From Paenibacillus amylolyticus (GTDB taxonomy: Bacteria; Bacillota; Bacilli; Paenibacillales; Paenibacillaceae): 64,000 bases of DNA. The translations under genes were made by a program, and so were the position numbers. Positions 7,611 to 15,953 of the stretch are shown here, piece after piece (position 1 is the first letter of the stretch; each line of letters opens with the position of its first letter). A model generated the notes under the pieces. It saw nothing but the letters and a program-made list of their open reading frames with translations, searched no databases and was not told where the DNA came from. Location of the stretch: NCBI RefSeq assembly GCF_003719335.1, contig NZ_RIAS01000012.1, positions 124,001-188,000 on the forward strand, read 5' to 3'.

Positions 7611-8287
7611 GCCTCTGCCTCAAAACGATACCCCGTACCAATAACAGTACGAATGCACTTCGCCTCATCGCCCAGTTTGCTGCGAAGTTTTTTGATATGC
7701 GTATCCACCACACGGGAATCCCCTTCAAAATCAAATCCCCATACCCGATTTAATATGGCTTCTCTGGATAAGACAATGCCAGCATTGCGAGCCAGATAGA
7801 GTAGCAGATCATATTCTTTAGGTGCAAGCTCCACCTCAATCCCGCTTCTCTCCAAACGTCTGGCCCAAGGGTCGAGAGTTACATCGCCAAAGCGAATCAA
7901 ACCCTGCTCTCGCCCCATCGCACCTTCCACTCGTTTCATGAGTGTGTCCGCTCGTGCAACCAAAACCCGAGGGCTGAATGGCTTCGTGACATAATCGTCT
8001 ACACCTAATTGAAATCCGTGGATCTTATCATCATCCTCAGACTTAGCGGTGAGCATGATAATAGGTACGGTAGAAGTGGAGCGAATATGCCCGCATAATG
8101 TCCATCCGTCCATTTCAGGCATCAATACATCCAGAATGACCAGGTCTACCTCATGTAAAGCTAGTTGTTCCAGCGCCTGCACGCCATCCTCGGCTTCAAT
8201 CACATTCCATTGTTCTTTTATAAAATAATCGGCCACAATCTCACGAATGCGGCTTTCGTCTTCTACCAGAAGCACGGTTCTGATCAT
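7607..8287 (-). CDS. OmpR/PhoB-type response regulator
   Basis: A 226-aa DNA-binding response regulator: receiver domain with acidic pocket at E9-D10-E11, phospho-acceptor D53 in ILDVLMPEMD, TAKSE with the conserved lysine further on, then a winged-helix DNA-binding domain ending in KKLRSKLGD and VIGTGYRFEA. The start is ATG 8287 (MIRTVLLVED) preceded by GGAGAG; the frame opens 44 codons earlier but that part has no receiver homology. It is the first gene of the apparent operon with the histidine kinase, pssA and dedA, and is the obvious candidate to control that operon. Confidence 0.93.
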   Translation of the reverse strand: MIRTVLLVEDESRIREIVADYFIKEQWNVIEAEDGVQALEQLALHEVDLVILDVLMPEMDGWTLCGHIRSTSTVPIIMLTAKSEDDDKIHGFQLGVDDYVTKPFSPRVLVARADTLMKRVEGAMGREQGLIRFGDVTLDPWARRLERSGIEVELAPKEYDLLLYLARNAGIVLSREAILNRVWGFDFEGDSRVVDTHIKKLRSKLGDEAKCIRTVIGTGYRFEAEA

Positions 8288-8445
8288 GACCGACTCTCCT
8301 TCTTTATTTCTATGGATAACATACCTGCTCCATGTGTCGTTCATGTGTCCTGATTCATCCATATAAATCCATTTATATTCAGAAACAGCTCCATCATATA
8401 TACGATTAATATATACCAAAAGTTACTATTTTTTATCAAAATACG

Positions 8446-8483
8446 CAAAAAAAGAAGCAGCCAACAGATACTACTGTTCGTTG
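8446..8483 (-). terminator. Terminator after pdxK
   Basis: On the minus strand CAACGAACAG pairs with CTGTTGG across a 6-nt loop (plus 8461-8483). A seven-T run follows after a short C/T-rich stretch. It sits about 100 bp past the pdxK stop and separates pdxK from the two-component operon. Confidence 0.55.
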
Positions 8484-8577
8484 ACCGCTCCTGAGATGAA
8501 ATTCGGGATATGCTCATCAAAATTATGCGCTCTGATGAAGCCCGTCCTATTCTGGACAAGTGCATTCCAAACGCTGA

Positions 8578-9390
8578 TTAACGTTGGTGCTCCAAACGAT
8601 GTGCCACATGTAGTGTAGGGCCAACGAAGCGGTTCAACGGGAACCCGCCGGCAATCGCTTTGGTTACGAAAGCTTTCCCTTCACGTACAGCCTCTTTCAC
8701 GGAAAGTCCACGAGCCAAGCCAGCAGTAACAGCCGCAGATGTTGTGCATCCTGCACCATGGGTGTAACCGGAACCGACAACATCAGCTTCGAACCAATCA
8801 TAATTGGTTCCGTCATAGAGCAAGTCCATGGCTTTACCCGGGTTAATTACACCGCGATCTTTAATCAGGACATGTTTGGCACCATGCGCGTGAATTGTGG
8901 CTGCCGCAGCTTCCATCTGCTCTTTCGAACGAATTGGACCACTCTTCGCCAGTTGGGAAGCTTCGAACAGATTAGGCGTTACAAGATCTGCACCTGGAAG
9001 CAAAAATTCGATCATGGCTTCGGTGTTTTCCGGCTGTAGCACCTCATCCGTACCTTTGCACACCATAACTGGATCGATCACGATCTGTGGCAGACCGCTA
9101 CGGCGAATATGTTTGGCAACAAGCTCAATGATATCCACTGAACCGAGCATGCCTGTCTTCATCGCGTCAAAACCAATACCGTCCAGCACGGTGCGAAGCT
9201 GAGCTTCGACCACATTTAATTCTACAGGAAAGACCTGGTGATCCCATGTCTCAGGTTCCATGGAAACAACCGTTGTTAATACGGTCATGCCGTATACGCC
9301 CAGTTCCTGGAATGTTTTCAAATCAGCTTGAATGCCTGCGCCACCGCTCGTATCCGAGCCAGCGATTGTTAATGTTTTTGGAATCGTCAT
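8578..9390 (-). CDS. pdxK: Pyridoxine kinase (PdxK/ThiD2 type of the HMP kinase family)
   Basis: A ribokinase-fold cytoplasmic kinase of 270 aa for vitamin B6 salvage, phosphorylating pyridoxine/pyridoxal and possibly hydroxymethylpyrimidine. It matches the whole length of the Bacillus PdxK type: LTIAGSDTSGGAGIQADLK at the N-terminus, DAMKTGMLG, VIDPVMVCKG, DLVTPNLFEASQL, and the phosphate-loop/anion-hole motif YTHGAGCTTSAAVTA. Preference for PdxK over ThiD rests on the overall resemblance to Bacillus PdxK and the absence of thiamine genes nearby. ATG 9390 follows GGAGAA at 12-bp spacing. It is monocistronic, with a terminator at 8446-8483. Confidence 0.85.
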   Translation of the reverse strand: MTIPKTLTIAGSDTSGGAGIQADLKTFQELGVYGMTVLTTVVSMEPETWDHQVFPVELNVVEAQLRTVLDGIGFDAMKTGMLGSVDIIELVAKHIRRSGLPQIVIDPVMVCKGTDEVLQPENTEAMIEFLLPGADLVTPNLFEASQLAKSGPIRSKEQMEAAAATIHAHGAKHVLIKDRGVINPGKAMDLLYDGTNYDWFEADVVGSGYTHGAGCTTSAAVTAGLARGLSVKEAVREGKAFVTKAIAGGFPLNRFVGPTLHVAHRLEHQR

Positions 9391-9507
9391 GGTCGTTCTA
9401 TTCTCCTTCGTGTTTCAGTTGACACTATCCTATCCCTTGTACGAGCGGATGTCAATGGCATGTGAGGCCATACGTGGCATGCTTTTCAGCACAAAAGAGA
9501 TCCTGTC

Positions 9508-10221
9508 TTAATTCAAATCTTTGGTTTCCAACCGTGTCATGGAAAGTGCAGCGATCCATAAGCCGATTGCACCCAAGGTCAACGGAATTACGATGATGTT
9601 ATTGACCGACATTGTAGGTCCACTGGAACCGCTGAAACCCGAGCATACGATGAGAACAAGGAAAATGGAAGCAACCATTGTAGCCGTCACCGAGTGCTTG
9701 CGCATACCGAAGAATAGAGGAATCAGAGCCATGGCAGCTGCAGAAAGCGAACTGATGGTGTATTTAAGCACCAGTTGCCCCAAAGCTGCTAATCCCAGCG
9801 GCTCGGTAATAAAACCATAATACTGATTGGCCGTGAGCAAGAGCACCCCCATTAAAATGTCTGTAAACATAATCATCACAAACGTAAAAATAAAGACTAA
9901 CGTTAACTTCGCAGCAATGATTTTATGCCGTTTAATCGGGTAGGTAAACATCACATTCATCGTTTTGTCCCTATACTCGCTAATGATCAATTTGGATATC
10001 AATGAACCTGCAAATATGATAAACACTGCCCTGGAAAATGTATCAATTAGCATAAAGGCCCCGTGGTAATCGGCCAAGGCATAATCTTCAGCTCCCAGAT
10101 CTGTGACACCAATCATGATCATAAATAGAAGAATGCTGATATTGGCGATACCCGCACCCACAAAATTCCGGGCAAAGCGATGCTTGCGCCATTCCAGACG
10201 AATGAGTTTAAGCAACATCAT
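9508..10221 (-). CDS. ABC transporter permease, YcbO-like
   Basis: An ABC-2-type permease of 237 aa with about six hydrophobic helices and the cytosolic EYRDKTMNVMFTYPIKRHKI segment after helix 2, typical of lantibiotic- and bacitracin-type export permeases. It overlaps the end of the ATP-binding gene by 14 bp (its ATG lies inside the codons for the final ADDVA). The four-gene order regulator, kinase, ATPase, permease and the protein sizes match Bacillus subtilis ycbL-ycbM-ycbN-ycbO. The substrate is probably a cell-wall-active peptide or antibiotic, by family analogy only. A second in-frame ATG is one codon downstream. Confidence 0.85.
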   Translation of the reverse strand: MMLLKLIRLEWRKHRFARNFVGAGIANISILLFMIMIGVTDLGAEDYALADYHGAFMLIDTFSRAVFIIFAGSLISKLIISEYRDKTMNVMFTYPIKRHKIIAAKLTLVFIFTFVMIMFTDILMGVLLLTANQYYGFITEPLGLAALGQLVLKYTISSLSAAAMALIPLFFGMRKHSVTATMVASIFLVLIVCSGFSGSSGPTMSVNNIIVIPLTLGAIGLWIAALSMTRLETKDLN

Positions 10222-11131
10222 CAGCCCCTTTCATCAGACCCATGAAGTGCTCTTCCAAGGAGTGCGAACGTTTAGAAATCGACTCCACCGCAACCCCGTG
10301 CTGAACCAACTTGCTGTTAAGATCGGAAGCCGTTATATCCGAATCATAGACACGTAGCGTCTGCTCATCGAACAGCTTATAGTTGCTCAGATGCAACAAA
10401 TGTTCTACGACGTAGGCAGCCTTCTTAGGATCTGCAGCCTGTACTTCAATATAATCGGTATGACTGCGACGGATGCTCTCCATGGATACTTCTTCGACAA
10501 GCCTTCCCTCGCGAATGATGCCAATCGTGTCCGCAACCTGCTCGACTTCACCCAGAATGTGACTGGAGATCAGCATAGTGATGCGATATTCTGTGCTTAA
10601 TCGTTTGAAGAGATCGCGCATCTCTTTGATACCGACCGGATCAAGTCCATTGATCGGTTCATCCAGAATTAACAACTCGGGTGTTGTAATCAGTGCACGA
10701 GCCAGCCCAAGCCGCTGCTTCATACCGAGAGAGAAGTCCTTCACAGGTTTTTTGCCCGCATCCTTCAAGCCGACCATTTCCATATGTTTTGCAATCATCT
10801 GTTTGCTCGTGAACCCCATATACTCACAGTGCAGATCCAGATTTTCCCACGCAGACAGTTTGTCATAGAAAAAGGGATACTCGATAATACTGCCCATTCG
10901 TTTCAATAACTCATAAGAGTCAGGGTTTAGCTTTTCGCCGAAGAGTTCGATCTCACCCGCTGTAGGTTTAACAAGGTTGGTTAACATTTTCATTAATGTT
11001 GTTTTCCCTGCTCCGTTTGGCCCTAAAAATCCATAGATTTCGCCTTGCTTAATATTCATGTTAACGCCGGATACGACCTCTGTTCCTTCGTACACCTTGG
11101 TGAGATTTATGGTCCGTGCAATATAACTCAT
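10208..11131 (-). CDS. ABC transporter ATP-binding protein, YcbN-like
   Basis: A 307-aa ATPase of the bacitracin/lantibiotic (BcrA) type. Walker A is GPNGAGKTT near residue 38, the signature is SLGMKQRLGLARAL and Walker B is LLILDEPINGLD. The C-terminal 80 residues form the extra domain usual in BcrA/YcbN-type ATPases. The length equals that of B. subtilis YcbN as I recall it. It powers the permease encoded immediately downstream with overlap, and follows the kinase gene after 193 bp. That gap is AT-rich and may hold a promoter responding to the regulator, as in other antibiotic-sensing modules; no binding site could be fixed. Confidence 0.88.
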   Translation of the reverse strand: MSYIARTINLTKVYEGTEVVSGVNMNIKQGEIYGFLGPNGAGKTTLMKMLTNLVKPTAGEIELFGEKLNPDSYELLKRMGSIIEYPFFYDKLSAWENLDLHCEYMGFTSKQMIAKHMEMVGLKDAGKKPVKDFSLGMKQRLGLARALITTPELLILDEPINGLDPVGIKEMRDLFKRLSTEYRITMLISSHILGEVEQVADTIGIIREGRLVEEVSMESIRRSHTDYIEVQAADPKKAAYVVEHLLHLSNYKLFDEQTLRVYDSDITASDLNSKLVQHGVAVESISKRSHSLEEHFMGLMKGADDVA

Positions 11132-11324
11132 CTGGTCATTCTCCTTTACGTCCCCCTGCTCGGGTGCTTATATCTGTATTGTAAAGAAAAAAGTCTGCTT
11201 TTTTATTAATCAAATCTTACAAAAACCTTAAGTTGGAATGCGTGTTGACTGACACGGACACATTGGTGGGAAATGACCTGGATACGAATAACCGTCAACT
11301 TGGAATAGTCCAGTCTTTACAGCC

Positions 11325-12269
11325 CTACAACATTTCTTCCAACGTAAAAGAAAACACCGTCCGCTGATGTGGCACACTATGTACTTCGATACGTCCACCC
11401 ATGCGTTCAACGAGTCGTTTCGTGATGGTCAGACCGAGACCGCTTCCCTGATACATCCGATTACGGGAATCTTCCAGCGTGTACATTCGTTCAAAGACAC
11501 GACTGTGCTCTTGTTCCGGAATGCCCTTTCCGCGATCCCATACCTGCACAGTAAAGGGCTCTCCTTCTCTGTTCAGTATAGATATTCCGAGTTCCTTGCC
11601 ATCGGCGCCATATTTCATCGCATTGGTAATCAGGTTGTCCAGCACGCGATCCAGTGCCTCTTCGTTTGCGCGAACGAACACATCCTGCTCCGGAATGTCC
11701 AATTCCACTTGTAACCCGAGCTTTGTAAGCAATTCGTAAAACGATAACATTTTGACACGGCACAGCTCACTGATGTTCACCCGGCTCAGTTCCAGCCTAC
11801 GGTCTCCTGATTCAAGCTTGGCGAGATCAAAAAAAGAATGCATCAAACGCAGCACTTCCTGTGCTTTATCCTGTATTTTCTCCGTCATTACTGTCCGCTC
11901 CTCATCGGTCAGAGAAGCACTGTGCAATAACGTTTCACTGTACCCGAGTACAACCGTAAGCGGGGTCTTCAAATCATGTGAAATGTTAGAGAGCATATGA
12001 CGCATTTCTTTCTCCTGGTTGGCATAATCTGCTTTGGCCAGATGGGCGTGTTCAAGCAACCGGTTCATGTCGTTTAAGAGCCGGCTTACCTGTGCATCAC
12101 TATCAAATACAAGCAGACGTTCAAACGTGCCCTGCTCGAGAATGCCCGACACTTTATTGTGGATATAAGTTAGATGCGTACTTCGTTTACGAAGCTTTAA
12201 TCCAAGCGCAATAACAGCACATGCAAGCAGTATCGTAGATACAGCAAGCAACCACAGCATCATAATCAT
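11325..12269 (-). CDS. Sensor histidine kinase without extracellular domain, YcbM-like
   Basis: A 314-aa kinase with a single N-terminal membrane helix (residues 4-25) and no extracytoplasmic sensor. HisKA reads MLSNISHDLKTPLTVV with H98 as the phosphorylation site; the N box (LDNLITNAMKYGA) and G box (GSGLGLTITK) are complete. Kinases lacking their own sensor commonly read out the partner ABC transporter, and YcbM is of this size. Its ATG overlaps the response regulator stop by 4 bp. It precedes the ATPase gene by 193 bp. Sensing through the transporter is inference from the family, not visible in sequence. Confidence 0.9.
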   Translation of the reverse strand: MIMMLWLLAVSTILLACAVIALGLKLRKRSTHLTYIHNKVSGILEQGTFERLLVFDSDAQVSRLLNDMNRLLEHAHLAKADYANQEKEMRHMLSNISHDLKTPLTVVLGYSETLLHSASLTDEERTVMTEKIQDKAQEVLRLMHSFFDLAKLESGDRRLELSRVNISELCRVKMLSFYELLTKLGLQVELDIPEQDVFVRANEEALDRVLDNLITNAMKYGADGKELGISILNREGEPFTVQVWDRGKGIPEQEHSRVFERMYTLEDSRNRMYQGSGLGLTITKRLVERMGGRIEVHSVPHQRTVFSFTLEEML

Positions 12270-12982
12270 ACCGGCTCTGCCTCCAGTTTATATCCGATGC
12301 CCCATAACGTTTTAATGTAACGCGGAGCAGAAGGATCAACTTCCAGCTTTTCTCGCAAGCGGCGCATATGTACGTTGATAATATTTTCATCGCCATAATA
12401 GTGATCATTCCAGACGGACGCATAAATCTGAGCCTTGGTGAACACTTTACCGGGATGGGTTACAAACAATTTTAAAATGCCAAATTCCTTGGACGTTAAT
12501 TTGATTGGCTCTCCTTCACGCTCTACCTCATACGTTTCCATATCCACCACAAGTCCGCCGAGAATGATCCTGTGGTCGTGTGCCTCTTCTTCCGCAGGCT
12601 GAGCGGTGTAATTGGCACGGCGGATAGCCGCTTTGATGCGGGCCGTCAGCTCAATCAGCGAGAACGGTTTGCTCAGGTAATCGTCAGCTCCAAATCCAAG
12701 ACCCAGTGCTTTGTCCACGTCCCCATCTTTTGCAGATAGAATGAGCACGGGCACCAGACTTCTCGCGCGAATGGTTTGCAGGACATCCATCCCGCTGCGA
12801 TGAGGCAGCATCAGATCAAGAATAATCAGGTCAAAACCAGGCTTCGCCTCGTTGAACAACCGTTCGGCCTCCAGACCGTCATAGGCATATGTAAGGTCAA
12901 AGCCCTCTTTTTCCAAATAAGGACCAACCATCTCACTAATCGAACGATCGTCTTCCACAAGCAGCAAGCGATGACTTGACAT
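12266..12982 (-). CDS. OmpR-type response regulator, YcbL-like
   Basis: A 238-aa response regulator with receiver D56 in LIILDLMLP, conserved lysine in LSAKDGD, and a winged-helix domain ending in MRRLREKLEVD and TLWGIGYKLEAE. The start is ATG 12982 (MSSHRLLLVED), directly after GGAGGGG with 5-6 bp spacing; the frame is open 8 codons further upstream. It is the first gene of the YcbLMNO-like module and would control the ABC genes downstream. It is convergent with nothing and is separated from degV upstream by the terminator at 13053-13104. Confidence 0.92.
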   Translation of the reverse strand: MSSHRLLLVEDDRSISEMVGPYLEKEGFDLTYAYDGLEAERLFNEAKPGFDLIILDLMLPHRSGMDVLQTIRARSLVPVLILSAKDGDVDKALGLGFGADDYLSKPFSLIELTARIKAAIRRANYTAQPAEEEAHDHRIILGGLVVDMETYEVEREGEPIKLTSKEFGILKLFVTHPGKVFTKAQIYASVWNDHYYGDENIINVHMRRLREKLEVDPSAPRYIKTLWGIGYKLEAEPV

Positions 12983-13052
12983 AAACTCCCCTCCGGTTAA
13001 AAACAATTACCTTCATTACCTCACAATCTGATGAAATTGGCAATGACAGTTC

Positions 13053-13104
13053 AAAAAAACCTGACCAAGCAGGCACTTCGGGTTCAAGTGTGCTTCATCA
13101 GGTT
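13053..13104 (-). terminator. Terminator after degV
   Basis: On the minus strand AACCTGA pairs with TCAGGTT, with a second inner helix GCACACTT/AAGTGC, and a seven-T run follows. It lies 75-120 bp past the degV stop. Confidence 0.8.
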
Positions 13105-13176
13105 TATATGACGTAATTTATGATGCGTTGGTTCGTTCACAAAACGATGTAATTTGGATCAACAGTTGTCCTGTAG

Positions 13177-14019
13177 CTATGCATGTTCACCCCGAATCCA
13201 GCACAATCCGATTGTACCGGCACCGGCATGAATGCTCACCACCGGAATAAATGGCATGATCTCTGTTTTCAAACGTGGAAGCAGCTCCGCGATCTGCTGT
13301 TTGATACTATGGGCTTCGTCTTGATTGTTTGCATGCATGATGCACACATGTTTCACTTTCTCCATGTCCTTTTTCAGCATCTCAAGCATGCGCTCTTTAG
13401 TACGTTTGAACGTCCGAATCTTCTCATTCACCACCACTTTGCCCTCTTCGAATCGAAGCAACAAGTGTATTTTGAGCAGTTGGCTGATGATCAGTTGCGT
13501 CCCGGTCACACGACCGCTTCGATGAAGATTTTGCAGACTCGCAGGAATCAGATAAAATGACATGTTATCAATCATCTGTTCGATGTGATGTTTAATCTCG
13601 GCAGCGGAACATCCCTGTTTCTGCCATTCCAGACCTTGCATAATCATCTCGCGAAGAGGATAGGCTCCTGCCCTTGAATCAATTGCGGTAACCGTCACGC
13701 CTGCCATCTCCGCTGCCTGCATCGAGGTATGGAGCGTTCCGCTAAGTGCCGTGGAGCAATGAATCGTTATAATCTCATCATACTGATCCTTAATGGATTC
13801 ATACAGTTCGATAAACTCGCCAATCGGCGGTTGTGAACTGCTGGCGCGCGATGAAGTTGCCAATTTCTCATAAAATGTATCGGGCGAGATTTCTTCGGTT
13901 TCCCGGTAACATTCCTCGCCAAATACAATGCGCAGCGGCACGATGTAGATGTGATTTTGCTCTGCAAAAGCGGAATCCAGTGTACTGGTGCTATCGGTGA
14001 CCCATGCAATTTTCTTCAT
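13177..14019 (-). CDS. DegV family fatty-acid-binding protein
   Basis: A 280-aa cytoplasmic lipid-binding protein. The family features are the N-terminal WVTDSTSTL, the serine-containing SSQPPIGEF loop, TIHCSTALSGT, AIDSRAGAYPL and the C-terminal HAGAGTIGLCW. DegV/FakB-type proteins carry a bound fatty acid, in some species presenting it to fatty acid kinase FakA; no fakA is in the window. ATG 14019 starts the protein. The gene is transcribed alone, with a terminator at 13053-13104 and a promoter region at 14137-14166 that contains a near-consensus catabolite-response element. Confidence 0.9.
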   Translation of the reverse strand: MKKIAWVTDSTSTLDSAFAEQNHIYIVPLRIVFGEECYRETEEISPDTFYEKLATSSRASSSQPPIGEFIELYESIKDQYDEIITIHCSTALSGTLHTSMQAAEMAGVTVTAIDSRAGAYPLREMIMQGLEWQKQGCSAAEIKHHIEQMIDNMSFYLIPASLQNLHRSGRVTGTQLIISQLLKIHLLLRFEEGKVVVNEKIRTFKRTKERMLEMLKKDMEKVKHVCIMHANNQDEAHSIKQQIAELLPRLKTEIMPFIPVVSIHAGAGTIGLCWIRGEHA

Positions 14020-14109
14020 GACATCCTTCTCTCTTGCCGGATTATTCGTTCTGTATCCTACACGTCAAGCACAAGTCCGGCCGGTATTTTAAATTTGAAT
14101 AAACACAAT

Positions 14110-14123
14110 TGTAAACGTTTGCG
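14110..14123. promoter_or_regulatory. Possible CcpA site (cre) at the degV promoter
   Basis: TGTAAACGTTTGCG matches 13 of 14 positions of the Bacillus cre consensus (TGWNANCGNTNWCA). It lies about 14-27 bp downstream of a perfect minus-strand TATAAT (14137-14142), where bound CcpA would block elongation. Motif match only. Confidence 0.35.
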
Positions 14124-14136
14124 ATCTTACCTCTTC

Positions 14137-14166
14137 ATTATAAAGGATTTCTTCCCTGCCTGTCTT
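14137..14166 (-). promoter_or_regulatory. Possible degV promoter
   Basis: On the minus strand TATAAT at 14142-14137 with an AAGACA-like -35 at 14166-14161 and an 18-bp spacer, about 110 bp upstream of the degV ATG. Confidence 0.4.
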
Positions 14167-14219
14167 GTGGCGCATTCATGAACAATCCCTTACCTTCCAT
14201 TATTCTCTAAAAAAATGTC

Positions 14220-14248
14220 TTGCCTGTGAAGGAATAAATTGGTATGCT
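14220..14248 (+). promoter_or_regulatory. Promoter of the two-permease ABC operon
   Basis: TTGCCT at 14220-14225 and TATGCT at 14243-14248 with a 17-bp spacer, 75 bp before the first ATG of the ABC operon. Confidence 0.6.
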
Positions 14249-14322
14249 GTTGTCCTTCTCTCTTTTTCGCCTTGACTGAAGTGAACGGGTCCGCCGTTCA
14301 ATCCACTTATCGGAGGTGTCAT

Positions 14323-15099
14323 ATGCTTTATCTTACGCTCGCTTCCAAAGCCTACGCCCGAAACCTGCAATATCGCGGGGCACACATGGTACATAACCTG
14401 GCAAGCGCCATGTTTGGCTACATGTATGCTTGTCTCTGGATCGGCATCGGGGCCGACCACCAGCTCGGAGAATACGGAGTTCAGGGGATGATCAGTTACA
14501 TTGCATTCACGCAAGCATCACTCTGGATTTCAGGCTTCCTGACGAACGGACTCGGTATTCCGCTCAGTGTCAGGACAGGGCAGATCGCACTGGATCTCAT
14601 GCGTCCGGTACATCTGTTCTCTCACCTGGTGGCACGGGAATGGGGGCAGATCGCCTACCAGTTCGTGTACAAAAGCCTTCCGATCTATCTTCTCTACTCT
14701 ATCGTTTTTTCCCTGAAATGGCCTTCAGAGGCCTGGACTTTAGGTTATGCCGCACTTGCACTTGCCGGCGCAGCGTACTTGTCCATCTGCATGAACTATA
14801 TTATCGGTGTCACATCCATGTGGACTACGGAATCGTCCTGGTTGCACTGGGCCAATCATGCCCTGATGAACCTGATGGCCGGTTTCTTTATCCCGCTGGA
14901 ATGGCTGCCGAAATGGCTGGAACAACTAGCCTGGCTGTCGCCTTATCCATTTCTGCTTTACGTCCCTACCCGAATTTATCTTGGTTTTGAAGATGGCTCC
15001 TTGTTATGGGGAACCTTGCTTTGGTGTGTAGTCATGACGTTAATCTGTCTTGCCCTTACCCAAGTGTTACGCCGTAAAGTGGAGGTGCAGGGAGGATGA
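14323..15099 (+). CDS. ABC-2-type exporter permease, first of a pair (COG4587 type)
   Basis: A 258-aa membrane protein with six predicted helices, matching the permeases encoded with a partner permease and an ABC ATPase in many Firmicutes and Actinobacteria. It has an N-terminal amphipathic LYLTLASKAYARNLQYR, then TGQIALDLMRPVHLF in the first cytosolic loop, and LMAGFFIPLEWLPKWL before the last helices. I start it at ATG 14323 (GGAGG, 6-bp spacing) and not at 14239. It overlaps the second permease by 4 bp. The substrate of these transporters is generally unknown. Confidence 0.85.
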   Translation: MLYLTLASKAYARNLQYRGAHMVHNLASAMFGYMYACLWIGIGADHQLGEYGVQGMISYIAFTQASLWISGFLTNGLGIPLSVRTGQIALDLMRPVHLFSHLVAREWGQIAYQFVYKSLPIYLLYSIVFSLKWPSEAWTLGYAALALAGAAYLSICMNYIIGVTSMWTTESSWLHWANHALMNLMAGFFIPLEWLPKWLEQLAWLSPYPFLLYVPTRIYLGFEDGSLLWGTLLWCVVMTLICLALTQVLRRKVEVQGG

Positions 15100-15896
15100 A
15101 ACTTATCTCGTGGTTCCACTTATATAAAATACTCATTCGAACCAGCATCCGCAGCCGGATGCAGTACAAGTTTAACTTCGTGCTGGGAGCCATCCTGGCC
15201 GCACTTATTCAAATCTCCGAATTTCTGATGGTCGCATTGGTACTGCACAAATTTGGGGCGATCAAGGGCTGGTCATTACATGAGATCGGCTATCTTTTTG
15301 CGATTATGACATTATCCAAAACGCTGTATCGCACATTCGGCAATGAAGTACATCATCTGGAAAAATATTTGGTGGGCGGTGAGCTGGATCAACTGCTGAC
15401 ACGACCTATGCCTGTCCTGCTTGCGCTGATGCCGCAGAACTTCCGCATCATGATTGGTGAAGTACTTCAAGGCGGATTCATTCTGTGCTGGTCGCTTGCG
15501 GGGATGATGCACAGCGGGCAGATCGGCTGGACGGTTGTTCCGTTCTCCCTGTTTGTCATTGTGACTGGAGCCATCATTCTTTTTTCCATCGGACTCGCTA
15601 CAGCGACTCTTGGTTTCTGGACGACACGTATTGAAGAGTTGCAAGTCATCACAGAGGATGCAGCTCGCACTGCGGCTCAATACCCGCTCACCCTCTATCC
15701 CAAATGGATGTCCAGTCTGTTGCTGACTGCCATTCCCGTCGGATTTGTAAATTACATCCCCTCTCTCTACCTGTTGCGCGGTGAAGGCGGCGCTTGGGTG
15801 TTGGCCGTCATTGCTGCGGTAGCGGTGATATGTTTAGCTGCCAGTTTGCGGTTCTGGACGTTCGGCATGACCAAATACCAAAGTACGGGCAGTTAG
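15096..15896 (+). CDS. ABC-2-type exporter permease, second of a pair (COG3694 type)
   Basis: A 266-aa permease with six predicted helices. NFVLGAILAALIQISEFLMV opens the membrane domain; YLVGGELDQLLTRPMPVL is the cytosolic LTRP-type motif of this family and also appears, in weaker form, in the first permease. ATG overlaps the preceding stop (ATGA), with GGAGG a short distance upstream, so translation is coupled. The two permeases would form a heterodimer served by the ATPase encoded 57 bp downstream. Confidence 0.85.
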   Translation: MKLISWFHLYKILIRTSIRSRMQYKFNFVLGAILAALIQISEFLMVALVLHKFGAIKGWSLHEIGYLFAIMTLSKTLYRTFGNEVHHLEKYLVGGELDQLLTRPMPVLLALMPQNFRIMIGEVLQGGFILCWSLAGMMHSGQIGWTVVPFSLFVIVTGAIILFSIGLATATLGFWTTRIEELQVITEDAARTAAQYPLTLYPKWMSSLLLTAIPVGFVNYIPSLYLLRGEGGAWVLAVIAAVAVICLAASLRFWTFGMTKYQSTGS

Positions 15897-15953
15897 AGAA
15901 GTTATATACATTGAACGATTTATTTACACATTAACGGAGGAGGCGAAATACAC

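Noticed and set aside
8341..8565. A 74-codon minus-strand open frame upstream of the first response regulator
   Set aside because: It spans the pdxK terminator and an AT-rich promoter region, lacks a ribosome site and has no domain features.
14430..14990. A 186-codon plus-strand open frame
   Set aside because: It is a shadow of the ABC permease in another frame; the permease has a ribosome site, hydrophobic helices and coupling to the next gene.
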